The position numbers were made by a program, and so were the translations under genes. From Candidula unifasciata (taxonomy: Eukaryota; Mollusca; Gastropoda; Stylommatophora; Geomitridae), in the NCBI GenBank assembly GCA_905116865.2, contig CAJHNH020001112.1, positions 1,650,932 to 1,714,931 of the forward strand: a stretch of 64,000 nucleotides of DNA, read 5' to 3'. The stretch's first letter is position 1; the number at the start of each line of letters is the position of its first letter. Shown here one piece after another: positions 22,761 through 33,035 of the stretch. The notes under the pieces were generated by a model that saw only the letters and a program-made list of their open reading frames with translations, did not search any database and had not been told where the DNA came from.

Positions 22761-22803
22761 ATGTACTCTCTAGCAGCCTGCTGCATATGTTACGTCATTG
22801 TAG
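22761..22803 (+). CDS. XPNPEP2: X-prolyl aminopeptidase, exon 1 (signal peptide)
   Basis: The ATG at 22761 opens 14 codons of hydrophobic, Cys-rich residues (MYSLAACCICYVIV), then one base of a split codon and a GTAAGTT donor. The frame is in phase 1, exactly the phase required by the exon at 49847. A signal-peptide-like start fits the secreted/GPI-anchored XPNPEP2 branch and not cytosolic XPNPEP1. Homology cannot confirm such a short exon. The call rests on phase, splice site, hydrophobicity and non-repetitive surroundings. An unseen alternative first exon remains possible. Confidence 0.5.
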
Positions 22804-22972
22804 GTAAGTTTACTTCTGTGTTGTTTATTTGTGATGAAATCATAAAACTATACCTGCCCCTAAACATCACAAGATGTGAGCATATATTCAAACCTAGATG
22901 CAATTGGTACTTTTTGATAAACTGCAGCTAGTTTTATTATTGTTCTCAGGGGCGACGAATCTGTGTGTGTGT

Positions 22973-23030
22973 GAGTGTGTGTGTGTGTGTGTGTGTGTTA
23001 GGGTGTGTGTGTGTGGGTGGGGGGGTGGTT
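22973..23030. repeat. (GT)n microsatellite
   Basis: TG dinucleotide run with G-rich interruptions, just inside intron 1. Confidence 0.9.
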
Positions 23031-23119
23031 GGGCATCTCAAGGCCCTTCCAAATCCAGCCCAAACATATAGTTTGTTTTCAAGTTGGGGGGGGGGGGATG
23101 ATCCCTTCTAAAAATGTAT

Positions 23120-23540
23120 AAGGAAGCTAAGCGAGCTCCTGCCATCTAACGATGTTATATGTTTCCCCTTGGCTTCGGAGGTCTCAAGTATTGTGTGGAG
23201 CTTTTCTCCAGGGTATGCCGGTGTTTTGGGAAATGAACGGGCGGACAGATTGGCTGGCTCTGAACAGCTTGGTGGAATGGTAATGATCTGGGGAGGGCAT
23301 TGTAGGAGAGCGTGTACATTTCGGAGGAGCAAATAGATCACAACAGTCTGGTGAGAGTGATGCAGCTGGGAGTGACGAGGGGATCTTGCCGATACTCGAC
23401 GCTCAGAGGAAAGGCAAGACGGACATATAAACAGAATGCTACTGGCGCCATTGGTACTGGAATTTTACTCTGGCTGTTGAAGTTGAGGACGGGGCGCTTA
23501 TTGGAACTCCCGGAGTGCTGTAATGTCGCTTCTTGAATAA
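23120..23540 (+). pseudogene. LINE RNase H and 3' end fragment
   Basis: GYAGVLGNERADRLAG encodes the RNase H C-terminal motif. After a frameshift the next frame gives MQLGVTRGSCRYSTLRGKAR and IGTGILLWLLKLRTGRL, a terminal domain also echoed at 6655. 5'-truncated and frameshifted. Confidence 0.75.
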
Positions 23541-23911
23541 ACTCCTCATGTTTCCATTATCAGCAAATTATTTACATACACAATCACGCACTTAAACTAG
23601 GCGTAGTCCCCTATCCTCTCCACAGTGTGTATTGGTGGACCCCATCCTTAGTGTTTTCTTGGTGTCAGCTCCTCTGGTTCCAGGTGTGTTTAATGTTGTC
23701 AAAAGTTTACCTCAACCTTTTTACACCCGGGACCCACCAAACCAGGGGCATTTGTCTCGAGGCCAAACTGATAGCCAACCAAACACAGAAACACTTGGTA
23801 GTAGTAGTACAGTACGGATCCCTTCTCACGCCCTAGGCGCATCGGGCATATGCGAAGAGCGTCCCATTTTTTTACAGACCAATCGGCACTGGGTGGGTAA
23901 TGTATTAGTAG

Positions 23912-24105
23912 TAGTACATATTACCCCACTAGGACACCACACAAGCGATAAACACCCGATGACACAAAGTGCCACCATGTGGACGAGGATCACCCGTGGA
24001 GAGGTCTCGGAAACCGCCTTCATCCATTAGACTATATTTATGGCTGGGCTATATTGCGGCCCCTGGAAAGAGCCAGGGTAGGGCTTCAAAATAACAAAAA
24101 ACTGC
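23912..24105. repeat. Repeat family B copy
   Basis: Long match to 15385-15570: CCACACAAGCGATAAACACC, ACAAAGTGCCACCATGTGGA, GGCTATATTGCGGCCCCTGG, AAAGAGCCAGGGTAGGGCTT. Confidence 0.75.
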
Positions 24106-24109
24106 ATCC

Positions 24110-24720
24110 CACAAGGGGATGAGTGTTGTTATAGAGAAACCCACACAAATGTTGATTTAAATAATGCCGACACAAACCATACATTGCACCGTTTATTGTC
24201 TGACATATTTCGCTGTGTATCGTGATTGCAACTAGCTGCCGTGAAGATGCAAAGCACAATGCTGACGCTTAGCTTGAACAATATTGTTATGCAACCAAAT
24301 AGCCAGCAAATGACCTGTTCAGATCTGTCGGAATCTTGGATCCAGGACAGCTATCCGTCGTATCAAAGAACTTTGCAGGTCATGCGTAACCAGTGCCGAC
24401 AATGAAGGCTGTCGCGAACGAATGACATGCTTATCCAGACATAGCACATCTTGTGAAATAATTCTGGTTGATGATATCTCTATTTTCTGACTTCCTCGCT
24501 TAGCAGCTCTTGCTAAGGTTTACATTCGTTGCCAATCTCTTTTGTTGGTGTAATACGCTCATTCTCGAAATATAGATCTCTTCTGTTCATGTAGTACGCT
24601 TATTCTCAAAAAAAAAAAAAAAGAATCTTTTCTGTTGATGTAGAACGCTTATTCTCGAAATATGGATCTTTTCTGTCACCACTATGGTATTCTCTGTCAC
24701 AAAAAAGTATAGTAGATTAC
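24110..24720. other. No gene; degenerate 55-60-bp repeats at the right end
   Basis: Three diverged copies of CTTTTCTGTT-GATGTAG-ACGCTTATTCTC lie at 24535-24680, one carrying an A15 run. The rest is unremarkable. Confidence 0.4.
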
Positions 24721-24794
24721 AATGCCGTTTTATGTTCTCTTCTGTTTAACGACCACATCACGCTAGATTTAGGGATATCCCATATTATGTTGCG

Positions 24795-24845
24795 GGTTGG
24801 GGGGAAAAAATGGGGCGGGGGGGGGGGCTGGGGGGGGGGAGTTGT
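24795..24845 (+). repeat. G-rich homopolymer tract
   Basis: Several G runs of 5-11 close together, capable in principle of G-quadruplex formation. Confidence 0.6.
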
Positions 24846-25184
24846 GGTCGCTAAACAGAAAAGAACCATGTTTTCTTCTATAATAATTAAATAATAAACT
24901 TGATAAATACTTGACATTAGTTTGTTAAAAATGTTGAATGTTGAGATAAGAATCGACTTTACAGCACACGGGACACTCCTATAAGCGCTCTGTCCCCCGG
25001 GAGTGACTCAGAGGGAGACCAGACAAACAAGAGTCTTCACCATGTTGGATAAAATGCCGCACTGGCGAGAGAGAGAGTGAGCCTATAAAGGATAACACAA
25101 AATGAAAAGTGGTCTTTGGCAATCGGGCTTCTGATGTTGACATATTTTGGAAAAAGACGAATCACCACTTCATGTTTGATATTA

Positions 25185-25370
25185 TCAACAGCACTGCGAC
25201 CGCCTTTACTTCCCAGGACTTTGCTTGGTACATATTTTAGACTCAGTCGACCTGGGAGCGAAAATGCTTTAAAAAAAAAAAGAAAGAAAAAAATCGACTT
25301 TATGCGGATATGAGCCCAAGTCTTTCGGACTGCAGGCTAACATCTAACCGCTTTACCACCGAGGTTAAGT
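25185..25370 (-). repeat. SINE family A, antisense
   Basis: CGCCTTTACTTCCCAGGACT, GGTACATATTTTAGACTC and GTCGACCTGGGAGCG. The tRNA-like head reads antisense as TGAGCCCAAGTC ... GCTTTACCACCGAGG at 25308-25364. Confidence 0.7.
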
Positions 25371-25374
25371 AAAA

Positions 25375-25645
25375 GTAAAATGAAGGACACTCTTCCAAAC
25401 CTTTAATCGTACTGGGCATATAGGGCTAGATCTATATTATATAGACAAATTGGCAGCCGCGGGCGATGTGGTCAACATCCCGCTCGCCGCCTTTACGTCT
25501 CAGGACTTTGCCTTGTAGCCATTCAAGGCAGAGTCGACCTAGCACCTTTCTGAAACCCTCCGGCTGTCAGGTCCTGAACCCACGTCTTTCGGATCCGGAG
25601 GCGAACGTCTAGCCGCAAGGCCACGGCGTTTCCCCCACCTCAGCT
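25375..25645 (-). repeat. SINE family A, antisense, second copy
   Basis: ATAGGGCTAGATCTATATTA, GATGTGGTCAACATCCCG, CGCCTTTACGTCTCAGGACT and the antisense head TGAACCCACGTCTTTCGGAT. Head-to-tail with the copy at 25185. Confidence 0.75.
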
Positions 25646-25734
25646 AGGTTGTATGTAATCAATAACCTCGCTTGTAAAATTACTTTTTTGATCAACACTG
25701 ATTGCACGCTGACAATTACGTTTATAGACAAACA

Positions 25735-25992
25735 GTCAACCAATCAATCAGTCAGTCAAACAGTCAGTCAGTCAATCAGTCAGTCTGTCGATCAGTCAAT
25801 CAGCCAGTCTATCAGTCAATTAATCAGTTAATCAGTCAATCACTCAGTCAATCAGTCAGTCAATCAGTCAGTTAATCAGTCAGTCAATCAGTCAGTCAAT
25901 CAGTCAGTCAATCAGTCAGTCAGTCTATCAGTTAGCCAGTCTATCAGTCAATCAGTCAGTCAGTCTATCAGTCAGTCAATAAGTCAATCAAT
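25735..25992. repeat. (TCAG/TCAA)n tetranucleotide tract
   Basis: About 255 bp of alternating CAGT and CAAT units. It adjoins a minus-strand frame that ends at its border, and so may be the tail of a retroelement. Confidence 0.9.
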
Positions 25993-26196
25993 CATTCATG
26001 AAATTCTGTACAGAACGTCGCCCTCTTTCTCCTAACCGCTGAAAGTCTCTTTCTCTTTCAAATTCTCCAACCCTATGTGCTTTCATAGCCAATACATCTT
26101 CAGTGTCGTGTAGCCACCTCTTGTATTGACAAGCCTCTTTTCCCAGAAACTGCACACTCCATCGCAGTTCTCTCCAGACCACAATGAGAGACAAGA
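25993..26196 (-). pseudogene. Unrecognised frame ending in a tetranucleotide tail
   Basis: 68 codons with a Trp/Arg/Glu-rich composition (VWRELRWSVQFLGKEACQY ... FERERDFQRLGERGRR) stop at the (TGAC/TGAT)n tract. Position relative to the tail suggests the 3' end of a LINE, but I do not recognise the family. An exon is the alternative. Confidence 0.3.
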
Positions 26197-26224
26197 AATG
26201 TATTTTATGTATCGCGTCTTTTTG

Positions 26225-26345
26225 TTCCCTGCGTCTGCGGTTGTGTCTTAGTGGCTATGAACATAGACTCATAATTCCGCATTACCGAGTTCGAAGACAG
26301 GGTGATTTGGCAGCAGAGCGCGTTGTGTTTATTTCGACAACGATT
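26225..26345 (+). repeat. tRNA-like SINE head
   Basis: GTGTCTTAGTGGCTATGAAC resembles an A box and ACCGAGTTCGAAGAC a B box at the usual spacing. No clear acceptor stem, so not a functional tRNA. Confidence 0.4.
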
Positions 26346-26810
26346 AAGAAAACGATGGCAAATTATTTCACTTAAAGTTGACTAGTAAATCCATAAAAAG
26401 CTAGTAAATGCTGGGACTAATTGACAACATCTTGTAAAAGATGTTCAACAAATTAATGTCATATGTAATGTATATTATCTACGTTATGTTGGGGATAGGT
26501 TTCAAGATGAAACAAAACAAATATTGTTTTCTTCGACTTCGTATATTTTCTTCTTTTTATTTTCTTAAAATGGCACGTTATGTTGTGGTCTATAGCTAGG
26601 CTACGATATCAGTGACATTCGACCCAAAAAACGGATTTCAGCAAATCCCTAATTAGTCGCCTTTATGGCATACTTAATATGGACTGTAAGTCTATTTCTC
26701 CCCCCCCCCCCTTTTTTTTTCTCCTCGCTTCCCATTTTTTTATAGGGATTTGGGTTCAACAACCTGATCGCACCCCACCCCGGGTGGTCCCAAAGTTATC
26801 TTAGTGTTGG
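26346..26810. other. No gene seen
   Basis: Ordinary intronic sequence. C10 and T9 runs lie at 26701-26719. Confidence 0.35.
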
Positions 26811-26812
26811 CC

Positions 26813-27054
<242 letters not shown>

Positions 27055-27429
27055 CTGAGCTTGTGGAATAACTAATCCCTTTATTGTACGGCTTTACTTC
27101 TGAATAAACTTGTCTCGTTTCAGTCTGACATCAAAAACCAGCGCACTTATTGTTATACCAATGTATGTTATCTATTGTACTCTCATAGACCTAGCTAGTG
27201 TGTCTTGATTCTATGGTCTTTTATTTTTCTTTTCTTAAAACGCCGCAGCAAGGCTCTAATATACCCAGTAATACACACCTGCGGAGAAAGCATAGCATAC
27301 TTTCCAAAGAAATGTTCCTGTGTCTTACTGTGTCGAATCCCTTCCAGTTCGTTTATAAAAAAAACAAAAGTTCAAGTCACCCTAACCAGCTCCAAAAGTG
27401 AGCGGCGGTGATTTTGGGGCTGCGTTTAT

Positions 27430-29215
27430 TTATTTGGGATTACCAATAGTTTTTTTTTTTTTTTAGTTGCGACGTACTACGTCTAGAAGTGGTTTCCTTG
27501 CGGATTTCTGCGATGTTGGCCGTGATTGAGAGTGGAAGCCTACTAGCCATGAGAAGGACTAGTAGAGTTTGCCGGGGTGGCCTGGATCGGGATGGGAGGG
27601 AGTGAGTTTGGCGGTAGACATCATGCCAGGCTGGTTGCTTGATCTTGATCTTGAAAATGAAAACAAAAATTCCAAAGTGTGGCGACGCTTAACCGGCTCC
27701 TATCTGAGCGTTGGTTTTCTGGTCGGCCTGTTTTCTTTGTGGTTTATTTTTGTCGATTCTTTGTGATGTGTTGCCACATCTAAGTTCTGTTTTTTTTTTT
27801 TTTTTTTTTGCTGTTTTCCTCTGTTTGCTTCGCATTGGGCTCAATCTGGCGTGGTTCGGGCGGAAGGTTGTCGTTCAGCATGGCAGGGAGGGGAAAAGGA
27901 GTAGCCGTTCTGAAAAGAACGGTTACGTAGCCGGGGTAGGCCATTGTGCGGGAAAATGGGCGGGGCTGCTGAGGTTCAGCTTCGGCTGGCTCGCTGTGTT
28001 TCTTCGTGTCAGTGGGCTTGGCTTGTTCCTCAAAGATGGCGGTCTGGTACGGCTGGGTTTGGTGTTGTCAGCTGTTAGGTCCTATTGGCTTCTGGATGGG
28101 TCAGTACGGGAAATTACTTTGTCGGTGATGGCATGCTTATTCCCCTTCGAGCAGCGTTCAGTTTACTAAGGGCTACGCTAGCGTCATACATCATCATCTT
28201 GTTTCTGTTTCGTTTGGATCTGAGTGTTGCGGCTGGGAGGGATCGCTCCCTTGCAATTTTTTTCTGGCAGAACTTTATTCTGTATTTGTCATTGAAAGGC
28301 TCGAGTCGATGAGAGGGCATCTGCTGGTTATAATTTGTGACTAGGGCTTGTAGTCTGGCTTATCTGTCCTCTATCTCCTTGTATGCTACCGCTTCTTTGT
28401 CTTCTTCATAGGCTGTAACCTCATCTGCGGCTGGGGTCGTTTCCGTATCTCTGCTCCGGTCCGTGGATCGTTCTGATTCGGCGGGCTGTTCTTCTACGCT
28501 CTCCTCGTCGGATTCTGTCGGGTCTGCTTCCTGGTCAGATTCATCTTCGTATTCAGGTTTTTGGTAGGCTGAATCCACAATTTTATCGATCTTTTCTGTT
28601 TCGTTGGAGAGTTTTTCCTGAACTTGGCTGAGCTCCTGGATGATTTTGCGTGCCTATGTAATTTCGTCTTGGATGGTGGTGAGTTTGTTAAATGCAGCTG
28701 TTTTTTCGTCCTGTAAGGCCATCAGCTTCTTGACCTCTAGCACCGCCGTCTCTTTCTCTGATTTCTGCTGGGTCAATCTCGTGACTTCTAGGTATGTGCT
28801 TTCTCGGGCCTCCTTGAGTTCCGCCATCTCCTTCTTTCTTTCCTGCCTTTCATCCTGTCGGTGCTTTTCCGCTTCCCTCTGGGCTACTTTTAGGCTTTCG
28901 GTAAGTGCGTGGATGCTGTATTTGATTTCTGCATCGCGTTTGTTGTTCTTAATTTGTTGAGCTTAGCTGACCTCCTTTAGGACTTTGATTTCCCTCAGCA
29001 TTAGGGTGATCAGCTCATGGGTTTCTGCTTTCTCAGCGGCGGCGGTTTCTCTCTCCTTCTGTAGTTCAGCTTTAAGCTCGGTGAAGGCGCGCACCAGCTC
29101 AGGGTCTCTGGTGGTGACCTCCTTCCTCTCTGGGCGGGTGAAATGGCTTGATGTGTTGCTTGGTCTGGGTGCCTCGTACCTCTGCTAGTGTCTGGGTCTG
29201 GTCTTAATCATCGCC
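27430..29215 (-). pseudogene. LINE ORF1, coiled-coil and C-terminal region
   Basis: Minus-strand frames read from 29188 leftward: TTRDPELVRAFTELKAELQK, a long charged coiled coil (KEMAELKEARESTYLEVTRL) and ETAVLEVKKLMALQDEKTA. An acidic Glu/Asp/Ser region (to 28360) follows, then a decayed basic end. Several stops (for example at 28655 and 28960) break the frame. The order matches the copy split between 13317 and 7875, and shows that copy is normally continuous. The zinc-knuckle part is immediately upstream at 29220-29828. Confidence 0.7.
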
Positions 29216-29219
29216 ATCT

Positions 29220-29828
29220 TCATCTGCTTGAGGTACGGACAACCCAGGTACCTCGCGCTGTGGCCCCTCCACAGTAGGAGCATCGTCTGCTCGGGTTGGG
29301 TTTCTTGAAGTCCGGGTCCTTCTTGGCCAGAGGGCACTCCTTGAAGTCATGCGCTTGAGAACAGTATCTGCATGCTAGGCTGCTGCGGCAATGCGCGGCT
29401 GTGCGCCACGCCTTGTTACAGCGTGAACACTGCAGAATCTCAGTTCTGGTGGCTCCCGGTCGCTGCTGCTGCCTGAGTGGTCGGGTGTTGGTGGGCTCCC
29501 GCGCCACGATTGAGGCGACTTCTGAGTCTGATGTTGCCTCGACAGGGGCTCCATCGGAAGCTGGCGGCGTCTGGGTAGGTGAGGCTGGCGTCTCGATAGG
29601 GACGTCAGTCAAGGCTGACATCGTCTGCACCGTAGGGGCTGGTGCGACGTCAGGTGCTGTTTCCCTGCTAGCCGATGTAGCTCTGGTGTCACGGCACTGG
29701 ATGGGGTTCTTCTTGCCACGGGCCATAGTGGATGTGGCTGGCAAAGGCTGTACTGATCGGGCTGCTGTTGATTGCTCGGTCCCTGCAGAGTCAACAAGGC
29801 TTGTTAAGTGAACTGAAAAGTACACCAA
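29220..29828 (-). pseudogene. LINE ORF1 N-terminal part with zinc knuckles
   Basis: The 202-codon frame has a Pro/Thr/Ala-rich, low-complexity N-terminal half, then CSRCNKAWRTAAHCRSSLAC and RCSYCGG, CCHC-like zinc knuckles of gag-type ORF1 proteins. An upstream Met at about 29727 (MARGKKNPIQCRD) aligns with the start at 32490 (MARCKNNQ), so the earlier residues are probably not translated. The frame runs off after the second knuckle, where a frameshift leads into the coiled coil at 29200. Confidence 0.75.
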
Positions 29829-29875
29829 GCGTGACTTCTACGCAGTTTACGAGACAATCGTTCTACAAGTAAATG

Positions 29876-30854
29876 CTACACTGGCTCCTCAGCAATGATG
29901 TGCTCACGGGCTGCTAATAACCCAAACGCAGACGACACTGATAGGGTAGTCGAGCCAAACTCAGACGAAAATCAAGCGAGAGCTGTGTGCGACTGGGCTG
30001 TCTGCGCTGACTGATGTTGCCTGATTGAGGCTGGTTGCTAGTAGTGGATTTTCTTTGTGCCGGTGAGCTGGTTTGGTCTGCTGTCATGGCGGTTTGCGTG
30101 GTTTCCATTGGTTGTTTTATTGTTTTATTGGGGCTGGTTTGAGTTGGGTGCTATTTTCGCTTCTCTGTTTCTTATGCTTTCAAGTTGGAGTTGTCGGGTG
30201 GCCTCCTTGAGATGCTTGACTTCCATGTTCACTAATGCGAAGGCATTCTTTGAGGATAACCATGTCTTGTATGCATTTCATCTCTGCTTCTCCGGGTCTC
30301 GAGTGTTTTTCGTAGATCTGCCTTTTTCTGTCTTTTTCTTTCTTTGCGTTTTCTCTAGCGTCTATCACCTTGTTTGTGGCTTGAAGTGCAGTGCTCAGAT
30401 TGGCGCCTTCTTCCTTTGACTTAGTTAGCTCTGCCCTGGTTTCTATCAGTTCTTTCTTGATAGTAGTGTCTTCGGCTTTTAGGCTTGTCTGGTCATCTTG
30501 CAGTTTTTTGGCAGATTCGGCGTTTGCTTCTTTCATTTTCTTGAGTTCTGTCAGCATCGACATCAGGTCTGTTTTGAACGCCATCATCTAGACATTCTCT
30601 TTTTCCAGTCTTCTCTGGGTTTCAAGGGATGACTGCAGGATTCCTCTCAGATCTGTCATGTCGTCCCTTTTTTGGTACCTTTGAGCCTTGATTAGCGTGT
30701 TCTCTTTCTTGAGGTTCTGGATTTCCTCCTTTAACAGCATGATTTCCTTGCTGAACGTGGGGCCGAGACTGTCGGCCTGGGCTGCTCAGCTCTGCGTCGA
30801 TACTCTGGGTTAGAGGCGGTCCTGGTGGTGGTATACATCTTGGCTTCATCTCTG
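29876..30854 (-). repeat. Tandem duplicate of an ORF1 coiled-coil segment, unit 1
   Basis: Duplicates 30855-31900 head to tail with about 95% identity by eye. Both units start with CTACACTGGCTCCTCA and carry the 4-heptad coiled coil MMAFKTDLMSMLTELKKMKE plus the C-terminal Gln/Ser-rich part. This unit lacks the following zinc-knuckle region, so it arose by partial duplication. Confidence 0.8.
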
Positions 30855-32490
30855 CTACACTGGCTCCTCAACAATGATGTGCTCATGGGCTGCTAATAAC
30901 CCAAACGCAGACGACACCGATAGGGTAGTCGAGCCAAACTCAACCGAAAATCAAGCGAGTATTGACCAGTATCTAGCTATCGATAATCAGGCTACGAATG
31001 GGTAGTTAGCGAGCGAACGAGAAACACACGTGGCTGATCGGGCGGTTGAGCGAGCGAGAGCTGTGTGCGACTGGGCTGTCTGCGCTGACTGATGTTGCCT
31101 GATTGAGGCTGGTTGCTAGTAGTGGATTTTCTTTGTGCCGGTGAGCTGGTTTGGTCTGCTGTCATGGCGGTTTGCGTGGTTTCCATTGGTTGTTTTATCG
31201 AGCTTGCTGTGCTACGTGGGGCTGCTATTTTCGCTTCTCTGTTTCTTATGCTTTTAAGTTGGAGTTGTCGGGTGGCCTCCTTGAGATGCTTAATTTCCAT
31301 GTTCACTATTGCGAAGGCATTCTTTGAGGATAACCATGTCTTGTATGCATTGCATCTCTGCTTCTCTGGGTCTCGAGTGTTTTTCGTAGATCTGCCTTTT
31401 TCTGTCTTTTTTTTTCTTTGCGTTTTCTCTAGCGTATATCCCCTTGTTTGTGGCTTGAAGTGCAGTGCTCAGATTGGCGCCTTCTTCCTTTGACTTAGTT
31501 AGCTCTGCTCTGGTTTCTATCAGTTCTTTCTTGATAGTAGTGACTTCGGCTTTTAGTCTTGTCTGGTCATCTTGCAGTTTTTTGGCAGATTCGGCGTTTG
31601 CTTCTTTCATTTTCTTGAGTTCTGTCAGCATCGACATCAGGTCTGTTTTGAACGCCATCATCTAGACATTCTCTTTTTCCAGTCTTCTCTGGGTTTGAAG
31701 GGATGACTGCAGGATTCCTCTCAGATCTGTCATGTCATCACTCTCTTGGTCCCTTTGAGCCTTGATTAGTGTGTTCTCTTTCTTGAGGTTCTGGATTTCC
31801 TCCTTTAACAGCATGATTTCCTTGCTGAACGTGGGGGCCGAGACTGTCGGCCTGGGCTGCTTAGCTCTGCGTCGATACTCTGGGATCTGGGTTAGAGGCG
31901 GTCCTGGTGGTGGTATACACCTTGGCTCTCTTGATTTCCTTCAAGTACGGACATCCTTGGTACCTGGCGCTGTGGCTCCCTGAGCACTTAGAGCATTTTC
32001 GATTGTTGTTACGTTTCTTGAAGTCCGGATCCGTTTTAGCAATGCTGCATTCCTTAAAATCATGCGGGCCGGCGCAGTAACGGCAAATTGGGCTGCTGCG
32101 GCAGGTCGCGGCGGTATGCCACGCCCGGTTACAGCGCGAACACTGCGTGATATCAGGTGTGTAGTTACCAGCCTGCTGCTTCTTGTGCGGCTGACTGCTA
32201 CTTCCTATCCGTGTCACGGCAGTTGCGGTTTCTTTGTTTGGCGTCTTGATAGGTGGCTGTGCCTCCACCGGGACTGCGTCTGAAATTGGCGACGTCTGGG
32301 TCGGTGCGGCTGGCTTCAGACTAGACACAACTTCAGCCGGTGCTTGCGCCTCGACTAGGTCCTCTAGTGTCGGCATAGTCTCCTCTGGTGAGGTCGGTTC
32401 CACGTTGGGTGCGGTAACTTCGTTCACTGTAGTAGAGCGGGTGCTGCGGTTTGGTTGCTGCTTCCTCTGATTGTTTTTGCAACGGGCCAT
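30855..32490 (-). pseudogene. LINE ORF1 copy: zinc knuckles plus coiled coil
   Basis: Starts at 32490 (MARCKNNQRKQQPNR). A Pro/Thr/Glu-rich N-terminus leads to CSRCNRAWHTAATCRSSPIC, CRYCAGPHDFKEC and CSKCSGSHSARYQGC, three Cys/His clusters expected to bind RNA. A stop at about 31861 and a frame change lead to a coiled coil (31661-31290: LKKMKEANAESAKKLQDDQ and following). A Gln/Ser-rich tail ends near 30992. As an ORF1 product it would coat the LINE RNA and aid integration. Stops and frameshifts make it inactive. It is most of the way to a full-length ORF1. Confidence 0.75.
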
Positions 32491-32499
32491 GGTAGTTTG

Positions 32500-33029
32500 A
32501 TCGGGCTGGCAAGGCGGTACTACTCTGGCTGCTGTTGAAAGCTCGATCCCTGCAGAGACTCAGCCGAATGTCAAGCGAATCAGTGTCAAGTATCTGGCTA
32601 TCGAAAATCGGGCCACGAGTCAGCGATCGAGCGGAAGACGAGAGTTGCGTACGACTGGGCTGTCTGCGCTCGAATGACCTGGTATGGATCGATGAATGTG
32701 TCGAATCCTCTAGGAGCAAGGATTTATTTCCCCTGTGACATGAACTAACATGTCCACACAGTACATAAACGGGTCATAGGACATTTCCTAGGGCGTAAAA
32801 ATATGCAGTCATTGTAATAGTGATGACATCAATCACCAAACACCGACTGGTATGGACACCAACTACAACTCGTGACACCCACCTATACAATTAAGTAGCA
32901 GGTACTTGGTACTTAGTACTGTGTAACATTCAGGATTAACACCAAACAATCAGGCTGTAAATTATTTATGTAAGGGCCCTATAGAGCAGCCATAATGCTG
33001 TAAAACTGCCAAACTCAATAAATTATGTG
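32500..33029. other. No gene; flank of the satellite
   Basis: LINE ORF1 5' flank to about 32720, then unremarkable sequence to the satellite border. Confidence 0.4.
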
Positions 33030-33035
33030 CAACTG

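Noticed and set aside
27198..27411. Short + strand frames near 27.2-27.4 kb as an exon
   Set aside because: Two overlapping frames, no splice signals of note and no recognisable motif.
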